From Leptolinea sp. (GTDB taxonomy: Bacteria; Chloroflexota; Anaerolineae; Anaerolineales; Anaerolineaceae), in NCBI GenBank assembly GCA_022837205.1, contig JALHEL010000177.1, positions 1 through 7,609 of the forward strand: 7,609 bases of DNA. Reading direction: 5' to 3'. Position numbers and translations under genes: made by a program. The notes below the pieces were generated by a model. The model was given only the letters and a program-made list of their open reading frames with translations. It did no database searches and was not told where the DNA came from. How positions within the stretch are numbered: the first letter of the stretch is position 1; each line of letters starts with the position of its first letter. This document shows positions 4,739-7,609 of the stretch, piece after piece.

Positions 4739-6343
4739 ATGAAAAAACCCATTGTAATTAAGTTAGTTGTCGTAATCGTCATTTTCCTTTGTGCTCTATA
4801 TATTGACTTACCTCATCAAAACGGACTGAGAATCGGAAATTTTACGCGTTCGGGTGATTTATATTTAGGGTTGGATCTCCAAGGGGGTATGCAGGTCCTT
4901 TTGGAAGCTGACGTCGAACCGGGAACGACAGTTACCGCGGAACAGATGTCCACAGCCCGAAAAATTCTTGAGAACCGAAGTAACGGTCTCGGAGTGTCCG
5001 ATATAGTCTTTCAAACAGCCGGTGAAAACCGAATTCTCGCTGAATTCCCCGGTATGACCAATGCGGATGAAGTTCTCGCTACCTTAAAAGGTACCGGTTT
5101 GTTGGAATTTGTCGATACAGGTGATCAGTACTTTCCGGAAGGAGAGGCAATCAAGACAGATTTACAACACTCGACTTCTTCAGAGACAAATGCTGTAAAT
5201 CCCACCAGTTCGGCTTCATCAGAGACAAATGTTGTAAATTCTTCCAGCTCGAGTCCAACAGAATCAGGCGGAACCGCGGTTACCGCTTTACAATCATCCG
5301 CTACGGAATCGATCACGAAAAGTGTCGAAACTACCGCTCAGCCATCTGCCGAATCCTCATTGGGTAATGCGGAAGGAACAACTCAGCCGACTGCGCAAAC
5401 CTCAGAGAACGTTGAGGCTACTCCACAACCGACCGCTGCAACTACCGAACAACCTGCCGAAGAAGAGAAAATTTACCATACTGTTCTGACCGGCTCCGCT
5501 TTAAAAAATGTAACCGTCCAGATGTATAACAACCAACCGGTAATCTCTTTCGAGCTGAAAAGCGAAGATGCCAAGACGTTTGCGGATTTCACCTCTCAAA
5601 ATGTCAATAAATTCCTGACGATCGTATTGGATGGGAAAGTTATTTCCAGCCCGCGCATCAATGAACCGATTACAGACGGGAAAGGTGTAATTTCAGGGAA
5701 CTTTACCATTGATTCCGCCAATGCACTTGCCATTCAATTGAAATACGGCGCTCTGCCGGTTCCTTTGAAAGTCGTCGAATATAAATTGATCGGTGCGACG
5801 CTGGGCGAAGACAGCTTGCAAAAAAGCTTGGTAGCCGGACTGATCGGCTTATCGATTGCCGTTTTATTTATGCTGATTTACTATCGATTGCCGGGTTTGA
5901 TCGCGGTATTAGAAATTATCTTCTACGGTGCCGTGACCTTGGCGATTTATAAACTGATCCCCGTCTCTCTCTCCTTATCCGGAATTGCCGGTTTCTTGCT
6001 GACGACCGGCGGTGCGTTTGATGCGAATATCCTTATGTTCGAGCGATTGAAGGAAGAGTTGCGAAACGGAAAAACCATTTCGCAAGCGGTCGGCTTGAGT
6101 TGGCCGCGAGCTTGGTCATCGATTCGTGATTCAAACATTGCAACTTTAATTACGGCTATTATCCTTTTCTACTTCGGATCTTCTTTCGGAGCTTCTGTAG
6201 TCAAAGGGTTCGCTGTTTCTCTTATTATCGGTGTTCTGATCAGTATGTTCTCCGCTAATTTTGTGACAGATACGCTCTTGCACGTCTTTACAAAATCAAT
6301 CGCCGACGTACCTGAAAACAAGTCTAAATGGTTTGGGATCTAA
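4739..6343 (+). CDS. secD: Protein translocase subunit SecD
   Basis: SecD, with SecF, uses the proton gradient to help complete Sec-dependent protein export across the cytoplasmic membrane. The product is 534 residues. TM1 is at about 5-22, followed by the external P1 domain with LGLDLQGG (43-50), ARKILENRSNGLGV and TGLLEFVD. Residues 145-243 are a Ser/Thr/Gln/Pro/Glu-rich low-complexity insert, including a 13-residue tandem repeat (SSETNAVNPTSSA then SSETNVVNSSSSS). The domain then resumes with VLTGSALKNV, VLDGKVISSPRIN and LKYGALPVPLK. Five C-terminal helices follow, with D428 in the conserved GAFDANILMFERLKEE and then SIRDSNIATLIT. The usual motif is closer to G-M-A-V-D-A-N, so GGAF is a variant before the key Asp. 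Without the insert the protein would be about 435 residues, the short SecD form. secF follows 12 nt after the stop; yajC is not adjacent. Confidence 0.96.
   Translation: MKKPIVIKLVVVIVIFLCALYIDLPHQNGLRIGNFTRSGDLYLGLDLQGGMQVLLEADVEPGTTVTAEQMSTARKILENRSNGLGVSDIVFQTAGENRILAEFPGMTNADEVLATLKGTGLLEFVDTGDQYFPEGEAIKTDLQHSTSSETNAVNPTSSASSETNVVNSSSSSPTESGGTAVTALQSSATESITKSVETTAQPSAESSLGNAEGTTQPTAQTSENVEATPQPTAATTEQPAEEEKIYHTVLTGSALKNVTVQMYNNQPVISFELKSEDAKTFADFTSQNVNKFLTIVLDGKVISSPRINEPITDGKGVISGNFTIDSANALAIQLKYGALPVPLKVVEYKLIGATLGEDSLQKSLVAGLIGLSIAVLFMLIYYRLPGLIAVLEIIFYGAVTLAIYKLIPVSLSLSGIAGFLLTTGGAFDANILMFERLKEELRNGKTISQAVGLSWPRAWSSIRDSNIATLITAIILFYFGSSFGASVVKGFAVSLIIGVLISMFSANFVTDTLLHVFTKSIADVPENKSKWFGI
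5180..5239 (+). repeat. In-frame 39-bp tandem repeat inside secD
   Basis: The 21-nt block at 5180-5200 (TCAGAGACAAATGCTGTAAA plus T) recurs at 5219-5239 with one base changed (GCTG to GTTG). The 39-bp offset is 13 codons, so the repeat encodes tandem SSETN-A/V-VN units in the low-complexity insert. It suggests recent growth of the insert by duplication. Confidence 0.85.
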
Positions 6344-6348
6344 GGAGG
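6342..6348 (+). promoter_or_regulatory. Ribosome binding site of secF, overlapping the secD stop
   Basis: AAGGAGG begins inside the TAA stop codon of secD (6341-6343) and lies 7 nt before the secF ATG at 6356. The arrangement points to one transcript and possible translational coupling. Confidence 0.85.
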
Positions 6349-6355
6349 GAAAATC

Positions 6356-7291
6356 ATGAAAATTGATATTCTGTCAAAGCGGTATTGGTATTTTATATTT
6401 TCTTTAATTCTAATTGTTCCCGGACTTGTCCTTTTAGCCATCAAGGGTATGCCGTTTGGGATTGATTTCACCGGCGGAACAATGATGGAATTACAGTTTT
6501 CGCAGGGGAACCGGCCGGAACGGGAAGCTTTTGAAAACGAAATTATCAATTACGGAATTGATGCGACCGTCGTCTTATCCGGCGAAAATAATGTGATTAT
6601 TCGAGCACCTTATCTTGAAGATAGTGAAATCGAAAAACTCATCGATTATGTCGCGAAACAATACAGTGAATCCCCGGCGACATTGCGTTACAGCATCAGC
6701 AGTGTCGGACCTTCCATCGGCAGTGAGGTGGCAAGTCGTGCAGCGCTGGCTGTTCTGGCGGCGGCATTGGGCGTTATCCTTTATATTTGGTTCGCTTTTC
6801 GTTCGATTCCGAACAGTTTCCGTTATGGCGTTTGCGCAGTTATAGCGATGATTCACGACTCATTAATTGTGATCAGCCTCTCCTGCTTGGGTCAATTTTG
6901 GGGTTGGCAGTTCGATTCCTTAACTCTGACAGCTTTATTGACGGTGATCGGTTTCTCAGTCCAAGATAAAATCGTGGTCTTTGACCGGATTCGAGAAAAT
7001 TCCCGCATCTATCGAAAATTGGATTTTGAAACGTTGGTTAACCATTCCATCGTTCAAACCTTGGAACGTTCCATTAACACCCAACTGATGACCTCTGAAT
7101 TTATGCTCCTTGCTATGGCGCTCTTGGGAGGTTCTTCGCTGCGAGATTTCTCCATCATCTTATTGGTCGGCTTGTTGATGGGTACCTACTCTTCCATTTT
7201 CATTGCCGCACCGTTGCTCGTCGTTTGGCAAAACAAAGAATGGAAAAACTGGTTTGGGCACGGCAATAAAAAAGCCGTCAGCGAAGGATAA
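6356..7291 (+). CDS. secF: Protein translocase subunit SecF
   Basis: SecF is the membrane partner of SecD in proton-driven Sec export. The product is 311 residues, a usual length. TM1 is at about 10-30, followed by GMPFGIDFTGGT (31-42) and a short external domain to about 118. SVGPSIGSE (116-124) precedes the first of five further helices (about 126-148). The family motifs AMIHDSL (164-170), FSVQDKIVVFDRIREN (200-215) and RSINTQLMTS (238-247) are all present. D204 is kept in the segment where homologues usually read N/H-D-T/S; here it is Q-D-K, so the residue after the Asp is lysine instead of Thr/Ser. A polar tail follows the last helix (HGNKKAVSEG). The gene is translated from AAGGAGG at the end of secD and is followed by a strong terminator, so it closes the operon. 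Confidence 0.97.
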   Translation: MKIDILSKRYWYFIFSLILIVPGLVLLAIKGMPFGIDFTGGTMMELQFSQGNRPEREAFENEIINYGIDATVVLSGENNVIIRAPYLEDSEIEKLIDYVAKQYSESPATLRYSISSVGPSIGSEVASRAALAVLAAALGVILYIWFAFRSIPNSFRYGVCAVIAMIHDSLIVISLSCLGQFWGWQFDSLTLTALLTVIGFSVQDKIVVFDRIRENSRIYRKLDFETLVNHSIVQTLERSINTQLMTSEFMLLAMALLGGSSLRDFSIILLVGLLMGTYSSIFIAAPLLVVWQNKEWKNWFGHGNKKAVSEG

Positions 7292-7304
7292 TTTTTTTGT
7301 TCGG

Positions 7305-7350
7305 AAACAATAAAAAAAGTCTCGACAAATCGAGACTTTTTTTATTGTTT
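7305..7350. terminator. Strong bidirectional terminator after secF
   Basis: Two perfectly complementary 21-nt arms (7305-7325 and 7330-7350) flank the 4-nt loop CAAA. The core stem AGTCTCGA/TCGAGACT is followed by seven T and preceded by seven A, so it works on either strand. It lies 13 bp after the secF stop. Confidence 0.95.
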
Positions 7351-7582
7351 GAATTAACAGGTTGCGGCCAGAATCCGTCACTGATGCTCATAAACAAGAC
7401 CAAGTTTTATAAATGCTTTCATCTCATCTTGCAAATAAAAAGCGTTCCAAAGATTTCACGATTGAATTTTTGTCTTTTATTCGATTTCTAATAAATTTCA
7501 TATTTATGACTTTTATAATTCTGATAACAGATTGAATAGAAATCTTATGGATCTATCAAATAACAAGCGACAGGGGTAACTT
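7351..7582. other. AT-rich intergenic region before the last gene
   Basis: No coding frame of credible character, tRNA or other RNA gene is seen. TATAAT at 7514-7519 is a candidate -10 box for the gene starting at 7583; no good -35 is visible at the proper spacing. The leader would be about 57 nt. Confidence 0.45.
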
Positions 7583-7609
7583 ATGGCAAATAAACAGATT
7601 CCTTTTAAA
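7583..7609 (+). CDS. Start of an unidentified gene, cut by the right edge
   Basis: Nine codons (MANKQIPFK) are visible. AGGGG at 7572-7576, 6 nt before the ATG, is a good Shine-Dalgarno, and a TATAAT lies further upstream. The frame is open to the end of the window. The product cannot be identified from nine residues. Confidence 0.6.

Noticed and set aside
7297..7491. 64-codon plus-strand open frame after secF
   Set aside because: It runs through the 46-bp terminator and into AT-rich DNA, with no ribosome binding site.

Overview
The window looks like a chromosomal segment of a Chloroflexota bacterium, probably from the Anaerolineae. The base composition is moderately AT-rich. Three recalled protein architectures point there: a membrane-anchored 'baseplate J/gp47-like' protein with a distinctive N-terminal domain, a single-domain SpoIIE-type phosphatase beginning MEIRIGVSK, and a short SecD followed directly by SecF. 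The taxon call rests on recalled family resemblance, not on a database search.

Layout, left to right. (1) 1-1138, minus strand: the first 379 codons of the baseplate-J-like membrane protein, running off the left edge. (2) 1139-1354: a divergent intergenic region with a TATAAT box directly in front of each flanking gene. (3) 1355-2674, plus: the ribosome-associated GTPase HflX. (4) 2693-2721: a terminator hairpin shared by convergent hflX and rpmF. (5) 2736-2933, minus: ribosomal protein L32 (rpmF), with a good ribosome binding site and the best promoter in the window (TTGACG, 17 bp, TATAAT). (6) 2934-3823: a long gene-free stretch holding four tandem copies of a modular, hairpin-rich repeat (3178-3531) and a fifth, diverged, inverted copy (about 3632-3703). 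(7) 3824-4546, plus: the SpoIIE-like phosphatase. (8) 4739-6343 and 6356-7291, plus: the secD-secF operon, with a 12-nt gap, ending at a perfect 21-bp-arm terminator (7305-7350). (9) 7351-7582: AT-rich intergenic DNA. (10) 7583 to the right edge: the first nine codons of another gene.

The gene products are mostly housekeeping: protein export (SecD and SecF form the proton-driven accessory complex of the Sec translocon), ribosome rescue and ribosome structure (HflX and L32), and a probable signalling phosphatase. Only secD and secF form an evident operon.

The most interesting signals are outside the standard gene list. The repeat family appears to gain, lose or swap whole hairpin modules and shows compensatory base changes. 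Three genes have no Shine-Dalgarno but a -10-like box 5-9 nt before ATG, suggesting leaderless transcripts. SecD carries a roughly 99-residue Ser/Thr/Gln/Pro-rich insert.
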